Positions 9,704 to 18,933 of a stretch of DNA of 51,953 nt are shown here, piece by piece. The notes beneath the pieces are model-generated. The model was not told the origin of the DNA. It worked only from the letters and a program-made list of their open reading frames with translations, and ran no database searches. The number at the start of each line of letters is the position of its first letter. Position 1 is the stretch's first letter. The position numbers and the translations under genes are program-made. The DNA is from Actinomycetota bacterium (GTDB lineage: Bacteria > Actinomycetota > Actinomycetes > JACCUZ01): the NCBI GenBank assembly GCA_030841035.1, contig JAVEDI010000102.1, forward strand, positions 1-51,953, written 5' to 3'.

Positions 9704-10698
9704 TGCTTGGCCTCCTCGTTCTCGGCCCGTTCCCTCTCGAGAGCCTCCTCGGCCTCGGCGAGCACCTGCTCCTCGTCCTCCTCGGTGAGGGCCGCGTCGT
9801 GGTGGGAGCCGAGGTAGGCGTCGATGACGCGCTGGTCGCCCATGACGCTGTCGGGTGGCCCCTCGGCGATCACCTTGCCCTGGGCCATCACGATGACCCA
9901 GTCGGAGATGTCGCGCACCATGTCCATGTCGTGCTCGACGAAGAGCACCGTCATGCCGTCCTCGCGCAGATCCTTGACGTGCCCGAGCAGCGACTGGGTC
10001 AGGGCCGGGTTCACGCCGGCCATCGGCTCGTCGAGCATCACCATCTCGGGACCGACCATCAGGGCCCGCGCCATCTCGAGCAGCTTGCGCTGGCCGCCCG
10101 AGAGCGAGCCGGCGAAGTCCTCGCGCTTCGTGTCGAGCTTGAAACGCGCGAGCAGGTCGTCGGCCCGGTCGGTGATCTCGCCCTCCTGGGTGCGCCATAC
10201 CGAGCGGAACAACGCCCGGAAGACGTTCTCCCCGCGCTGCCCCGTCGCGCCGAGGCGCATGTTCTCGATCACGGTCAGCTTGGACAGCGCCTTGGTGAGC
10301 TGGAAGGTCCGGACCATTCCCAGGCGTGCCACGCGGTGGGCGGCGACACCCGTGAGGGAGTGCCCGTTGAACGTCCAGGTTCCCGAGTCGGGCTGGTCGA
10401 AGCAGGTGAGCAGGTTGAAGAAGGTCGTCTTGCCCGCGCCGTTGGGTCCGATCAGTGCCGTGATGGCGCCGCGCTGGACCTCGACGTGCTCGACATCGAC
10501 CGCGGTCAGGCCACCGAACTGGCGCAGCATGTCGTCGACGACCACGATCGGATCGGGCTTGCTGGCCCCGGGCTCGTGGGGGACGCCCTTGAGCGCCAGC
10601 GCCGCCGCGTCACGACGGTCACGTCGGGTGCCGGTCTCGGCCCGAGGCGTGGGAGCCAGGGGCGCCTGACCGATCTGCTCGTTCTCCTCAGCGGGCAT
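9700..10698 (-). CDS. livG: ABC transporter ATP-binding protein LivG
   Basis: This 332-residue ATPase is the first ATP-binding subunit of the branched-chain amino acid-type importer. Walker A LIGPNGAGKTT, signature LSGGQRKLLEMARAL, Walker B MVMLDEP and switch His in FVEHDMDMV are present, along with the LivG-type C-terminal stretch VMGDQRVIDAYLG. Around 50 extra residues precede the ATPase domain, and the C-terminus is a strongly acidic helix (TEEDEEQVLAEAEEALERE), so the protein is about 75 residues longer than a typical LivG. The ATG at 10698 overlaps the end of livM by 11 bases, and the gene overlaps livF by 4. Confidence 0.93.
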   Translation of the reverse strand: MPAEENEQIGQAPLAPTPRAETGTRRDRRDAAALALKGVPHEPGASKPDPIVVVDDMLRQFGGLTAVDVEHVEVQRGAITALIGPNGAGKTTFFNLLTCFDQPDSGTWTFNGHSLTGVAAHRVARLGMVRTFQLTKALSKLTVIENMRLGATGQRGENVFRALFRSVWRTQEGEITDRADDLLARFKLDTKREDFAGSLSGGQRKLLEMARALMVGPEMVMLDEPMAGVNPALTQSLLGHVKDLREDGMTVLFVEHDMDMVRDISDWVIVMAQGKVIAEGPPDSVMGDQRVIDAYLGSHHDAALTEEDEEQVLAEAEEALERERAENEEAKH

Positions 10699-11680
10699 CG
10701 AGCGCGATCTCCCTCCGGTCGCCGAAGATCCCCTGCGGTCGGAAGATCATCAGGATCATCAGCAGCAGGCCGACCAGCATGAAGCGGAACTGTCCCACCT
10801 GGGTGTTGTTGATGATCGACGACGAGATGTACCCCGCGTCGATGGCCTGGTTCAGCACGTTGTCGGTGAGGGACAGGATCACCCAGAAGATCATCGCCCC
10901 GACGACCGGTGCGCCCACCCGGGCGGCTCCGCCGAGGATCAGCACGGTGTAGGCGAAGAACGTGGTGTCGGTGCCGAAGATGTCCGGCTGGATGGACGCC
11001 TGGCCCAGCGCGTAGACGAAGCCCCCCAGGCTGCCGAGAACGCCACCGATGATCAGGCTCTGCATCTTGTAGGAGTAGACGTTCTTGCCCAGGCTGCGTA
11101 CGGCGTCCTCGTCCTCGCGGATGGCCTTCAGCACCCGCCCCCAGGGGCTGCGCATCAGCAGCAGGACGATCAGGCAGGACAGCCCCACGAGGGCCCAGCC
11201 CACCGTGAGGATCCACATCACCCGTTCGGGGAAGCCGAACTCACCGATGTTGTAGTTGCCCTTGGGGTAGGGGTTGAGGCTGTAGAAGCCCGCCGCGAAG
11301 TTCTGCCGGCCGTCGGACCCGCCGAAGGTGCCCTCGAACGTCACGGACCGCACCACGAGCCGGATGATCTCGGAGGAGGCGATGGTGACGATCGCCAGGT
11401 AGTCGGCCCGCAGCCGCAGCGTCGGGATGCCGAGCAGCAGCGCCAGGAGCACCGCGCCCACCAGCCCGATGACGATGCCCAGCCAGAACGGCAGGCCGAA
11501 CGTCGCGACGGTCACGGCGAGCCCGTAGGCCGCGACGGCGAGAAACCCCGACTGCCCGAAGTTCAGCAGGCCGGTGTAGCCGAAGTGCACGTTGAGGCCG
11601 ATGGCCGCGAGCGCGAACACCACGGCCTGCAGGCCGACGGACGCCTCGAGGGCGTTGATGAGGATCCGGGTCCAGTCCAC
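10688..11680 (-). CDS. livM: ABC transporter permease LivM
   Basis: This is a polytopic membrane permease of 330 residues, normal for LivM. The family stretch NVHFGYTGLLNFGQSGF near the N-terminus and the cytoplasmic coupling motif SPWGRVLKAIREDEDAVRSLGK are clear. It pairs with LivH to form the channel. The GTG at 11680 was chosen because it opens the conserved N-terminus (WTRILINALEASVG) 20 bases after livH. The C-terminus ends FRPQGIFGDRREIALDAR and overlaps livG by 11 bases. Confidence 0.93.
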   Translation of the reverse strand: MDWTRILINALEASVGLQAVVFALAAIGLNVHFGYTGLLNFGQSGFLAVAAYGLAVTVATFGLPFWLGIVIGLVGAVLLALLLGIPTLRLRADYLAIVTIASSEIIRLVVRSVTFEGTFGGSDGRQNFAAGFYSLNPYPKGNYNIGEFGFPERVMWILTVGWALVGLSCLIVLLLMRSPWGRVLKAIREDEDAVRSLGKNVYSYKMQSLIIGGVLGSLGGFVYALGQASIQPDIFGTDTTFFAYTVLILGGAARVGAPVVGAMIFWVILSLTDNVLNQAIDAGYISSSIINNTQVGQFRFMLVGLLLMILMIFRPQGIFGDRREIALDAR

Positions 11681-11700
11681 GTCCTCGCTCCCTTCCCGCC

Positions 11701-13002
11701 TCAGCCGACCCGCTGCGCCCGGCCGAGGATGCCCTGCGGCCGGACCAGCAGGATGACGATGAGGATGCCCAGCGCGCCGACGTTCTTCAGCTCCACCGGG
11801 ATCCACAGGGTGGAGACCGAGACGAACAAGCCGACCACGATCGAGCCGACCAACGCGCCGTACGCCGTCCCGAGACCGCCCAGCGTGACCGCGGCGAAGA
11901 TGAGCAGCAGGATCTGGAAGCCCATCTGGAAGTTCACTCCCTGAGCCAGGCCCAGCAGGATGCCCGCGAGGCCCGCCAGCGTGGCACCGGCCACCCAGAC
12001 CACCCGGATCACCCGGTCGACGTCTATGCCCGACGCCGCGGCCAGTGCGGGGTTGTCGGCCACCGCGCGCGTGGCCTTGCCGGTGCGGGTCCGCACCAGC
12101 GCGTAGATAACGCCGCCCAGCACCACGACGGCGACCGCCATCGACCAGTAGTCCTTGGGGGCCAGGTCGACGCCGAGGAAGTTCAGGCCCCGTTGGCTCT
12201 GGTAGTCGGGATAGGACCGGTTGCTGCCCGTGAAGAGGTAGAGGTAGAAGTAGCGCAGGAAGATCGACAGGCCGATCGACACGATCATCGCCGCGATCAG
12301 GCCGGTGCCGCGGCGGCGCAGCGGTCGCCACAGCACAACGTCGTTCACCCAGCCCATCGCCGCGCACAGCAGCAAGGCCAGCGCGGCGGCCGGGAAGAAC
12401 TGCAGGCCGCCGAAGTCCGGCAGCAACGGCAGCACCCCGGTGCTGATCCACCAGGTCGAGACCGCGCCGAGCGTGACGAGCTCGCCGTGCGCGAAGTTCG
12501 TCAGGCCGGTGGTGCCGAAGATCAGAGACAGCCCTACGGCGGCCAACGCGATGATCAGGCCGAAGCGCAGCCCCTCGGCGGTCAGCTGGAGCGCCTGGCT
12601 CCACTTGCTCTCGATCGTTCGGGTGCTCTTGCCGAGCGGGAACAGCACCGGCTTGTCCTGGCCCTCGAGCACGGGCAGCTTCAGCGTCTGCTTGCTCGGG
12701 TCGGTGAGGGTCACGCCTTTCGGCAACGTCTTGGTGTCGATGCTCACGGTGAAGGTGCCCGGGCGTGGCACCTCGATGGTCCAGCGGCCGTTCTTGTCGC
12801 TGACCGCCTTGCCCGTGAACCCGCCGGGTCCCTTGGCCGTGACGACGACGCTGGGGTAGCTGGTGCGGACGTTGCCCTTGAGCTGGAAGAGGAAGCCGAA
12901 GATGGACTCTCCCGCCGCCTGCGCGGGACCCGCGCCGACGCCGAACAGGCAGACGCCGGCCGAGACCAGCACAGCGAGGAAGAGGGCCACCCGTTTGCGC
13001 AC
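11701..13002 (-). CDS. livH: ABC transporter permease LivH with an extra exported N-terminal domain
   Basis: The C-terminal 300 residues are a standard LivH permease (LIIALAAVGLSLIFGTTGL, TNFAHGELVTLGA, and the C-terminal LVRPQGILGRA). Unusually it starts with a signal-peptide-like segment ending GPAQA near residue 29 and then about 90 residues that look like a beta-sandwich of the carboxypeptidase-regulatory or CnaB kind (GKAVSDKNGRWTIEVPRPG), which would sit outside the membrane ahead of the first permease helix. The total is 433 residues instead of about 290. The GTG at 13002 is supported by GGAGGT six bases upstream. It is the first gene of the liv operon. Confidence 0.9.
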   Translation of the reverse strand: MRKRVALFLAVLVSAGVCLFGVGAGPAQAAGESIFGFLFQLKGNVRTSYPSVVVTAKGPGGFTGKAVSDKNGRWTIEVPRPGTFTVSIDTKTLPKGVTLTDPSKQTLKLPVLEGQDKPVLFPLGKSTRTIESKWSQALQLTAEGLRFGLIIALAAVGLSLIFGTTGLTNFAHGELVTLGAVSTWWISTGVLPLLPDFGGLQFFPAAALALLLCAAMGWVNDVVLWRPLRRRGTGLIAAMIVSIGLSIFLRYFYLYLFTGSNRSYPDYQSQRGLNFLGVDLAPKDYWSMAVAVVVLGGVIYALVRTRTGKATRAVADNPALAAASGIDVDRVIRVVWVAGATLAGLAGILLGLAQGVNFQMGFQILLLIFAAVTLGGLGTAYGALVGSIVVGLFVSVSTLWIPVELKNVGALGILIVILLVRPQGILGRAQRVG

Positions 13003-13069
13003 CAGGACACCTCCGGTGGTCGTGGACACCAGCTCTGGTTGGTCGCCGATCGAGGCGCCGGTGGGCCGG

Positions 13070-13075
13070 AGCATA
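13070..13075 (-). promoter_or_regulatory. Candidate -10 of the livHMGF operon
   Basis: TATGCT on the minus strand lies about 70 bases before the livH start in the 125-base gap between livH and the DUF554 gene. I see no good -35 at 16-18 bases, so this is a candidate only. Confidence 0.4.
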
Positions 13076-13127
13076 GTGCTGTCCCGTTTCGTTCGGTGGC
13101 AGCAAGCGACGTACGGTTGTCAGCAAC

Positions 13128-13877
13128 CTAGCGTGCCGCCGCCACGACGTGGACGAGGATCGGCGCCACCACCAGGGCAGGCAGCAGATCGCCGACCGGT
13201 ACGGCCTTGATCTGCAGCAGCCGCAGGGCCACGCCGACGAGAAGGAGTCCTCCGGTCGCGGTCACGGCGAGGACGTCGGCCTGCGGGAGCAGGTCACCGA
13301 GCACGGCCCCGAGCGCGGTCAGCGCTCCTTGCACCACCAGCACGGCCAGCGCCGAGGCGGCCACGCCCCAGCCGAGGCTGGCGGCGAACGCGATGGACGC
13401 GAACCCGTCGAGGGTCGCCTTCAACGCCAGCTTGTCGATGCCCCGCCCGAGCCCGTCGTCGAGCGAGCCCAGGATGGTCAGTGGGCCGACGCAGAACACC
13501 AGCGAGGCCAGGACGAAGCCTTCGACGAAGCGGTCACGACGCTCGCCGCCCCCGGTCGACGGCCGGAGGCGGCGGCGGATCGCGTCAGCGGCACCCTCGA
13601 GCCGGTCCTCGATGCGCAGCAGCGAGCCGGTGATGCCGCCCAGCAGCAGCGACCCCAGGACGATGAGCACGGGCGCGCTCGTGCCCACCTCGTGCGACAG
13701 CTCGGGGTCCAGGACAGCGGCGGCGCTCGTGGCCGCCACCAGCAGAGTGACCAGCCCGAGACCGTCGGTGACGACCGACCGGGTGCGGTCGGGCAGTCGG
13801 TCGCCCACGAGCACACCGAGGCCCGAGCCGGCCAGCACGGTGAGTACATTCAGGGCGGTTCCGGCACCACGGACCAC
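13128..13877 (-). CDS. DUF554 family membrane protein
   Basis: This is a polytopic membrane protein of 249 residues from the start used here. It begins with the glycine-rich N-terminus typical of DUF554 (GAGTALNVLTVLAGSGLGVLVG), has the central motif FVEGFVLASLVFCVGPLTILGSLDDG and the segment KATLDGFASIAFAASLGWGV, and keeps the internal symmetry of the family. Its function is unknown; a small-solute transporter has been suggested for relatives. The start is uncertain: GTG at 13877 matches where family homology begins, while another in-frame start exists at 13931. It ends 125 bases before livH on the same strand. Confidence 0.85.
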   Translation of the reverse strand: MVRGAGTALNVLTVLAGSGLGVLVGDRLPDRTRSVVTDGLGLVTLLVAATSAAAVLDPELSHEVGTSAPVLIVLGSLLLGGITGSLLRIEDRLEGAADAIRRRLRPSTGGGERRDRFVEGFVLASLVFCVGPLTILGSLDDGLGRGIDKLALKATLDGFASIAFAASLGWGVAASALAVLVVQGALTALGAVLGDLLPQADVLAVTATGGLLLVGVALRLLQIKAVPVGDLLPALVVAPILVHVVAAAR

Positions 13878-14042
13878 GGCATCCGACTTTCTCGAAAGAT
13901 TTTGATCTACCGACCAGATTGTCGGGCGCATTGTCTCGCGCTACCCCTGGTGCACGGCGTACAGTCCGGCGCGGCTGGACGGGGCAGCGACCGGGTGCAT
14001 GGTCTGGTGAGCACGCGCTCACCCTTCTGTCTGGAGGATGGT

Positions 14043-14627
14043 GTGACCCGACCCAGCGTTACCGTCCGGGACGCCGCGCCCGACGACCTTCCCGCCCTGC
14101 TGGTCATCTGGCGGGAGCTGCGCGAGCTGGGCGGACGGTTCGAGCGCACCATGCCGTCGGCCACCGAGGACGGCGTCCTCGACCGGCTCCGGGCGATCGA
14201 CGACGACGCGCAGTCGAGGGCCCTCGTCGCGGTCGTCGACGGCGAGGCCGCGGGGATGGCCATGCTCACCTGGTCGCCCTACGCGCCGCTGTTCGACCAG
14301 TCCGCGGTGCACGTGCACTACCTGCACGTGCGCGAGGGGTTCCGTCGCCGCGGCGTGGCCCGTGCGCTGCTGGGTGCGGCAGTGAGCCTGGCCGACGAGG
14401 TGGGCGCCGAGCACGTGTTCACCAGCGTCCTGCCGCATCTGCGTGAGACCCAGCGCTTCTACGCGCGCCTCGGGTTCGGCCCGGTGGTCGTACGTCGGTC
14501 GGTGCCCGTGTCGATGCTGCGCCGCCGGTTGGCGGGCGAGCACCGGCCCTCGCCTGCCGACAACCTGCTGGCCCGCCGTCGTACCCTCCGGCGGGTGCGG
14601 GCGGCGGTGGCGCAGGTCGGCGACTGA
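14043..14627 (+). CDS. GNAT family N-acetyltransferase
   Basis: This 194-residue soluble protein has the GNAT fold. The acetyl-CoA-binding motif A reads VHVHYLHVREGFRRRGVARALL, with the R/Q-x-x-G-x-A type loop RRRGVA, and motif B follows with LRETQRFYARLGFGP. The C-terminal 35 residues are basic (LARRRTLRRVRAA). The acceptor is unknown. GTG at 14043 follows GGAGG by five bases. It lies divergent from the DUF554 gene and 66 bases before polA; whether it is part of a unit with polA is doubtful because polA has its own leaderless promoter. Confidence 0.88.
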   Translation: MTRPSVTVRDAAPDDLPALLVIWRELRELGGRFERTMPSATEDGVLDRLRAIDDDAQSRALVAVVDGEAAGMAMLTWSPYAPLFDQSAVHVHYLHVREGFRRRGVARALLGAAVSLADEVGAEHVFTSVLPHLRETQRFYARLGFGPVVVRRSVPVSMLRRRLAGEHRPSPADNLLARRRTLRRVRAAVAQVGD

Positions 14628-14680
14628 CCGACCGACGGGCAGCGCTGTCCCGGCTGTCCGGGGCTGTCGGGGCGGCGCAC

Positions 14681-14686
14681 TACGCT
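14681..14686 (+). promoter_or_regulatory. Leaderless -10 element of polA
   Basis: TACGCT ends seven bases before the GTG at 14694, with no ribosome site between. Confidence 0.6.
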
Positions 14687-14693
14687 CGCAACC

Positions 14694-17429
14694 GTGGCAA
14701 CCGACGACGCGGCCGACCCTGGGCCGACCGCTGACCTCGAGGCGCCTGCCGACGGTGGCGCGCCGCGCACGCTGCTGCTGCTCGACGGCCACTCGCTGGC
14801 CTACCGGGCCTTCTACGCCCTGCCGGTCGAGAACTTCTCGACCACCTCGGGGCAGGCCACCAACGCGGTCTACGGCTTCACCTCCATGCTGATCAACGTC
14901 CTGCGCGACGAGCAGCCGAGCCACGTGGCCGTGGCCTTCGACGTGTCCCGGCAGACGTTCCGCTCCGAGCTGTTCGCCGACTACAAGGCCAACCGGTCCA
15001 CCAGCCCCGAGGAGTTCAAGGGCCAGGTCGAGCTGGTCAAGCAGGTGCTCGCCGCGCTGCACATCCCGAGCCTCGAGGTCGAGGGCTTCGAGGCCGACGA
15101 CGTGATCGCGACCATCGCCACGCGCGCCGAGCGCGAGGGCTTCGACGTGCTGATCTGCACGGGCGACCGCGACGCCCTGCAGCTGGTCAGCGACCGGGTG
15201 ACCGTGCTCTACCCGCGCAAGGGCGTCTCGGACCTGGCCCGGATGACCCCCGAGGCAGTGGCCGACAAGTACGGGCTGAGCCCGACGCAGTATCCCGACT
15301 TCGCGGCGTTGCGCGGTGACCCGAGCGACAACCTGCCCAACATCCCTGGCGTCGGCGAGAAGACCGCCACGCGCTGGGTGGTCGAGTTCGGCGACCTCGA
15401 CGGCCTGGTCGCGCGGGTCGACGAGGTCAAGGGCAAGGCCGGTGACGCCTTGCGCGCCCACCTGGCCCAGGTCGTGCAGAACCGTCAGCTCACCGAGCTG
15501 GTCCGCGACGTACCGCTCGAGGCCATGCCGGGCGACCTGGCGCGCCAGGTGTGGGACCGCGAAGAGGTCGCGACCGTCTTCGACGCCCTGCAGTTCCGGG
15601 TGCTGCGCGACCGGCTCTACGCGACGCTGAGCGCCGCCGAGCCAGAGGCCGAGGAGGGCTTCGACGTCGACGGCCGGGCGCTGCAGCCCGGCGAGCTGGT
15701 CGGCTGGCTCGCCGAGCACGTCGGCGGCGAGAGCCGTACCGGCCTGCACATCTCCGGCTTCTGGGGTGCCGGGAGCGGTGACGTCACCGGCGTGGCGCTC
15801 GCGTCGGGCGACGGCCGGACCGCCTGGTTCGACCCCGCCGATCTCGACCCGAGCGACGAGAAGGCGTTCGTCGCGTGGCTGGGCGACCCGTCGCAGCCCA
15901 AGGCGCTGCACGACGCCAAGGGCCCGAGCCTCGCCTTCGCGGCCCGGGGCTGGACGCTCGAGGGCGTCACCAGCGACACCGCGCTGTCGGCCTACCTGAG
16001 CCGGCCCGACCAGCGCAGCTACGACCTGGCCGACCTCGCGCTGCGCTACCTGCGCCGCGAGCTGCGTGCCGAGGGCAGCAACGACGGGCAGCTGTCCTTC
16101 GACGGCGCCGACGAGGCGGCGGCCGCGGAGGCCGACATGGTGCGGGCCCGTGCCGTGCTCGCGCTCGCCGAGGTGCTGGACGCCGAGCTGGAGACCAAGG
16201 CGTCGACCGCCCTGCTGCGCGACGTCGAGCTGCCGCTCGTCGCTGTGCTCGCGAACATGGAGCGCACCGGCATCGCCCTGGACACCGACCACCTCGGCGC
16301 CCTCGAGGCCCACTTCGGTGGCGCCGTCAAGGACGCGGCCGACGAGGCCTACGCCGTCATCGGCAAGGAGATCAACCTCGGCTCGCCCAAGCAGCTGCAG
16401 GTCGTGCTGTTCGACGACCTCGCCATGCCCAAGACCAAGCGCACCAAGACCGGCTACACCACGGACGCCGAGGCGTTGCAGACGCTGTACGCCGAGACCG
16501 GGCACCCGTTCCTGTCGGCGCTGCTGCTGCACCGCGATGCCACCCGGCTCAAGATCACCGTGGACGGGCTGCTCAAGTCGGTGGCCGACGACGGGCGTGT
16601 GCACACCACCTTCAACCAGATGATCGCCGCGACGGGCCGGCTGTCCTCGACCGAGCCCAACCTGCAGAACATCCCGATCCGCACGGAGGAGGGCCGCCGG
16701 ATCCGCCAGGCCTTCGTGGTCGGCGAGGGCTACGAGGCCCTGATGACGGCGGACTACAGCCAGATCGAGATGCGGATCATGGCCCACCTCAGCGACGACG
16801 CGGGGCTCATCGAGGCCTTCCAGTCCGGCGAGGACCTGCACGCGTTCACCGCGTCGCGGGTCTTCGGGGTCGCGCCGCTCGATGTCTCCATCGAGCAGCG
16901 CTCCAAGATCAAAGCGATGTCCTACGGCCTGGCCTACGGGCTCTCGGCGTTCGGCTTGTCGCGGCAGCTGGGCATCAGCGCCGAGGAGGCGCGGGGGCTC
17001 ATGGACGAGTACTTCGCTCGTTTCGGTGGGGTGCGCGACTATCTGCGCGACGTCGTGGCCGAGGCCCGCCACACGGGGTTCACCGAGACGATCATGGGCC
17101 GACGGCGCTACCTGCCCGACCTCACCAGCGACAACCGCCAACGCCGGGAGATGGCTGAGCGGATGGCTCTCAACGCCCCGATCCAGGGCTCGGCCGCCGA
17201 CATCATCAAGGTGGCCATGCTCAACGTCGATCGGGCGCTCGAGCAGCGCAAGCTGACGTCCCGGGTCCTGCTCCAGGTCCACGACGAGCTGGTGCTCGAG
17301 GTGGCGCCGGGTGAGCGCGAGGTGCTCGAGGCCGTGCTCCGTCGCGAGATGGGGGCGGCGTCACCGCTGAAGGTGCCGCTGGACATCTCCGTCGGTCTCG
17401 GCCGCACCTGGCAGGACGCCGGGCACTGA
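14694..17429 (+). CDS. polA: DNA polymerase I
   Basis: DNA polymerase I (911 residues) acts in repair and Okazaki fragment processing. The N-terminal 5'-3' exonuclease is intact (LLLDGHSLAYRAFYALP, EADDVIATIA, CTGDRDALQLV, NIPGVGEKTA). The middle domain corresponds to the 3'-5' exonuclease but lacks the DxE metal ligands (the first strand reads VTGVALASGDGRTAWF), so proofreading is probably absent, as in other actinobacterial enzymes. The polymerase domain has motif A DYSQIEMRIMAHLSDD, motif B RSKIKAMSYGLAYG and motif C VHDELVLEV. The start codon is placed by the leaderless -10 element. Confidence 0.97.
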   Translation: MATDDAADPGPTADLEAPADGGAPRTLLLLDGHSLAYRAFYALPVENFSTTSGQATNAVYGFTSMLINVLRDEQPSHVAVAFDVSRQTFRSELFADYKANRSTSPEEFKGQVELVKQVLAALHIPSLEVEGFEADDVIATIATRAEREGFDVLICTGDRDALQLVSDRVTVLYPRKGVSDLARMTPEAVADKYGLSPTQYPDFAALRGDPSDNLPNIPGVGEKTATRWVVEFGDLDGLVARVDEVKGKAGDALRAHLAQVVQNRQLTELVRDVPLEAMPGDLARQVWDREEVATVFDALQFRVLRDRLYATLSAAEPEAEEGFDVDGRALQPGELVGWLAEHVGGESRTGLHISGFWGAGSGDVTGVALASGDGRTAWFDPADLDPSDEKAFVAWLGDPSQPKALHDAKGPSLAFAARGWTLEGVTSDTALSAYLSRPDQRSYDLADLALRYLRRELRAEGSNDGQLSFDGADEAAAAEADMVRARAVLALAEVLDAELETKASTALLRDVELPLVAVLANMERTGIALDTDHLGALEAHFGGAVKDAADEAYAVIGKEINLGSPKQLQVVLFDDLAMPKTKRTKTGYTTDAEALQTLYAETGHPFLSALLLHRDATRLKITVDGLLKSVADDGRVHTTFNQMIAATGRLSSTEPNLQNIPIRTEEGRRIRQAFVVGEGYEALMTADYSQIEMRIMAHLSDDAGLIEAFQSGEDLHAFTASRVFGVAPLDVSIEQRSKIKAMSYGLAYGLSAFGLSRQLGISAEEARGLMDEYFARFGGVRDYLRDVVAEARHTGFTETIMGRRRYLPDLTSDNRQRREMAERMALNAPIQGSAADIIKVAMLNVDRALEQRKLTSRVLLQVHDELVLEVAPGEREVLEAVLRREMGAASPLKVPLDISVGLGRTWQDAGH

Positions 17430-17544
17430 CCCCGGCGCTCGCCGGCGAGATGGGCATCGTGGGCTCCTTCCGCCGGTGGGGTCGGCGGCATACGGTGGGG
17501 GAGGAGGTCACGGTTTCTCCGGATTTCGAGGGAGGTGTCCGGCG

Positions 17545-18933
17545 ATGCCCACGTTCGCGCTACCCACCTTCGCGCTGCCGGTCGCCGTCGCGGTGGGCAG
17601 CCTGGTACTCGGTGCCATGGCGGCGCCGCACACCGTCGTGGCCCGCGGTCCTCGGTACGCCGACGCACTGCAGGCCCAGGGGCCGGTGGACGGTGGCGGC
17701 CGGCCCGACCTCACGATGCCCGGGAACGACCTGCTGGGCGCCCGCGACGCCACGGCCGGTCCCGTCGGCCCGGCGCTGCCGGTCGGCGCACCGGGCGACG
17801 TCGTGACGGGCGATCCCAGCGGCGGCCGCGGGCCGGTGCGTGCCGTACCCGCCGTGTCGTTCAGCGGCTCGCCCACGACCATCCCGGGACCGGTCCTCGC
17901 GGCCTACCGGGCCGCTGCAGCGACGGTCGCCGGCGACGACCCCGGGTGCCGGCTGACGTGGCCGGTGCTCGCCGGCATCGGCAAGGTCGAGTCCGGCCAT
18001 GCGCGCGGCGGCGTGCTGGACGCCGGCGGCCGCACCCTCGCCCCGATCCTCGGACCGCTTCTCGACGGCAGCCCGGGGGTCGCGGCCATCCCCGACACCG
18101 ACGGCGGACGGTGGGACGGCGACAGCGTGTGGGACCGGGCGGTCGGGCCCATGCAGTTCATCCCGTCGTCGTGGCGGGTCCACGCCGCGGACGGGAACCG
18201 CGACGGGGTCTCCGACCCGAGCAACGTCTTCGACGCCACCCTGGCCGCCGCCCGCTACCTCTGCACGGGCGACCGGGACCTGAGCGTGGCCGGCGACCTG
18301 CGCCAGGCCGTGTTCGGCTACAACCACTCCTCGGCCTACGTCGCGACCGTGCTCGCCTGGGCGAGCGTCTACGCCACCGGCCAGGTCCTGACGACGGCCT
18401 CGACGGCCGGCAGCAGGGCACGCACCGGCAGCCCGCAGCGCGGCCCGCGCAGCGGCGCGGGTGGGTCCGGCACCGCCGGCGGGGGCACGACCGGAGCTCG
18501 GCCGACGCCGGGCGGCGCGCGGGGCCGTGCGCCGGCCTCGACCACCGTCTCGGCGGCCGGCGCCCCGGCGAGCGGCGCCCCGGCGAGCGGCGCCGCGGCC
18601 GGCGGCGACTCGGCGTCCGCGGCCGGCCAGCCACCGTCGTCCGGCGCCGCAGGGTCCTCGGCCCCCCGGGCGAGCGAGCCGGCCCCGACGGACACCCCGA
18701 CCGGGCAGCCGCGGGCCACCGCGACCGGGACCCCCACCCCGACGCCCACGCCGACGCCGACCTGTCCGCTGCCGACCGGCCTGCCCGTCGTCCCCGCACC
18801 GACCGTCTCGCCCGGCGTGACCGCCCCGGCGAGCCCGCCCGACCCGGGCACGCCGCTGGACCCGTGCGCCACGGCGACCCCGACGCCCACGGCCACCGAC
18901 CTGCCGATGCCGGTGCCGACACCCTTACCCTGA
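17545..18933 (+). CDS. Secreted lytic transglycosylase with Pro/Thr/Ala-rich tail
   Basis: This 462-residue exported protein likely cleaves peptidoglycan glycan strands. A signal peptide or anchor (MPTFALPTFALPVAVAVGS, containing a five-codon duplication PTFAL) is followed by a variable linker and an SLT-type domain at about residues 130-285 with catalytic Glu in GIGKVESGH, then VGPMQFIPSSW and VFGYNHSSAYVA. From about residue 295 the sequence is low-complexity Gly/Ala/Pro/Ser/Thr ending in repeated Thr-Pro, suitable for spanning the wall. ATG at 17545 follows GGAGG by nine bases. The same gene sits near polA and rpsA in other actinobacteria, as I recall. Its 3' end overlaps the convergent methyltransferase by nine bases. 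Confidence 0.9.
   Translation: MPTFALPTFALPVAVAVGSLVLGAMAAPHTVVARGPRYADALQAQGPVDGGGRPDLTMPGNDLLGARDATAGPVGPALPVGAPGDVVTGDPSGGRGPVRAVPAVSFSGSPTTIPGPVLAAYRAAAATVAGDDPGCRLTWPVLAGIGKVESGHARGGVLDAGGRTLAPILGPLLDGSPGVAAIPDTDGGRWDGDSVWDRAVGPMQFIPSSWRVHAADGNRDGVSDPSNVFDATLAAARYLCTGDRDLSVAGDLRQAVFGYNHSSAYVATVLAWASVYATGQVLTTASTAGSRARTGSPQRGPRSGAGGSGTAGGGTTGARPTPGGARGRAPASTTVSAAGAPASGAPASGAAAGGDSASAAGQPPSSGAAGSSAPRASEPAPTDTPTGQPRATATGTPTPTPTPTPTCPLPTGLPVVPAPTVSPGVTAPASPPDPGTPLDPCATATPTPTATDLPMPVPTPLP
18559..18594 (+). repeat. 15-base tandem repeat inside the lytic transglycosylase tail
   Basis: The unit GGCGCCCCGGCGAGC occurs twice in a row (18559-18573, 18574-18588) plus a partial third copy, coding for Gly-Ala-Pro-Ala-Ser. 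Thr-Pro repeats follow at about 18730-18765. Such repeats can change length by slippage. Confidence 0.9.

Noticed and set aside
10688-13126. A single very long open frame covering livM and livH
   Set aside because: The upstream part is an out-of-frame translation of livH; livM has its own start at 11680 with a normal N-terminus, so there is no livH-livM fusion.
13886-13920. Low-GC patch with CTTTCTCGAAAG, possible transfer boundary or operator
   Set aside because: The symmetry is weak and short, and the patch lies in the gap between two divergent genes, where promoters normally lower the GC content.
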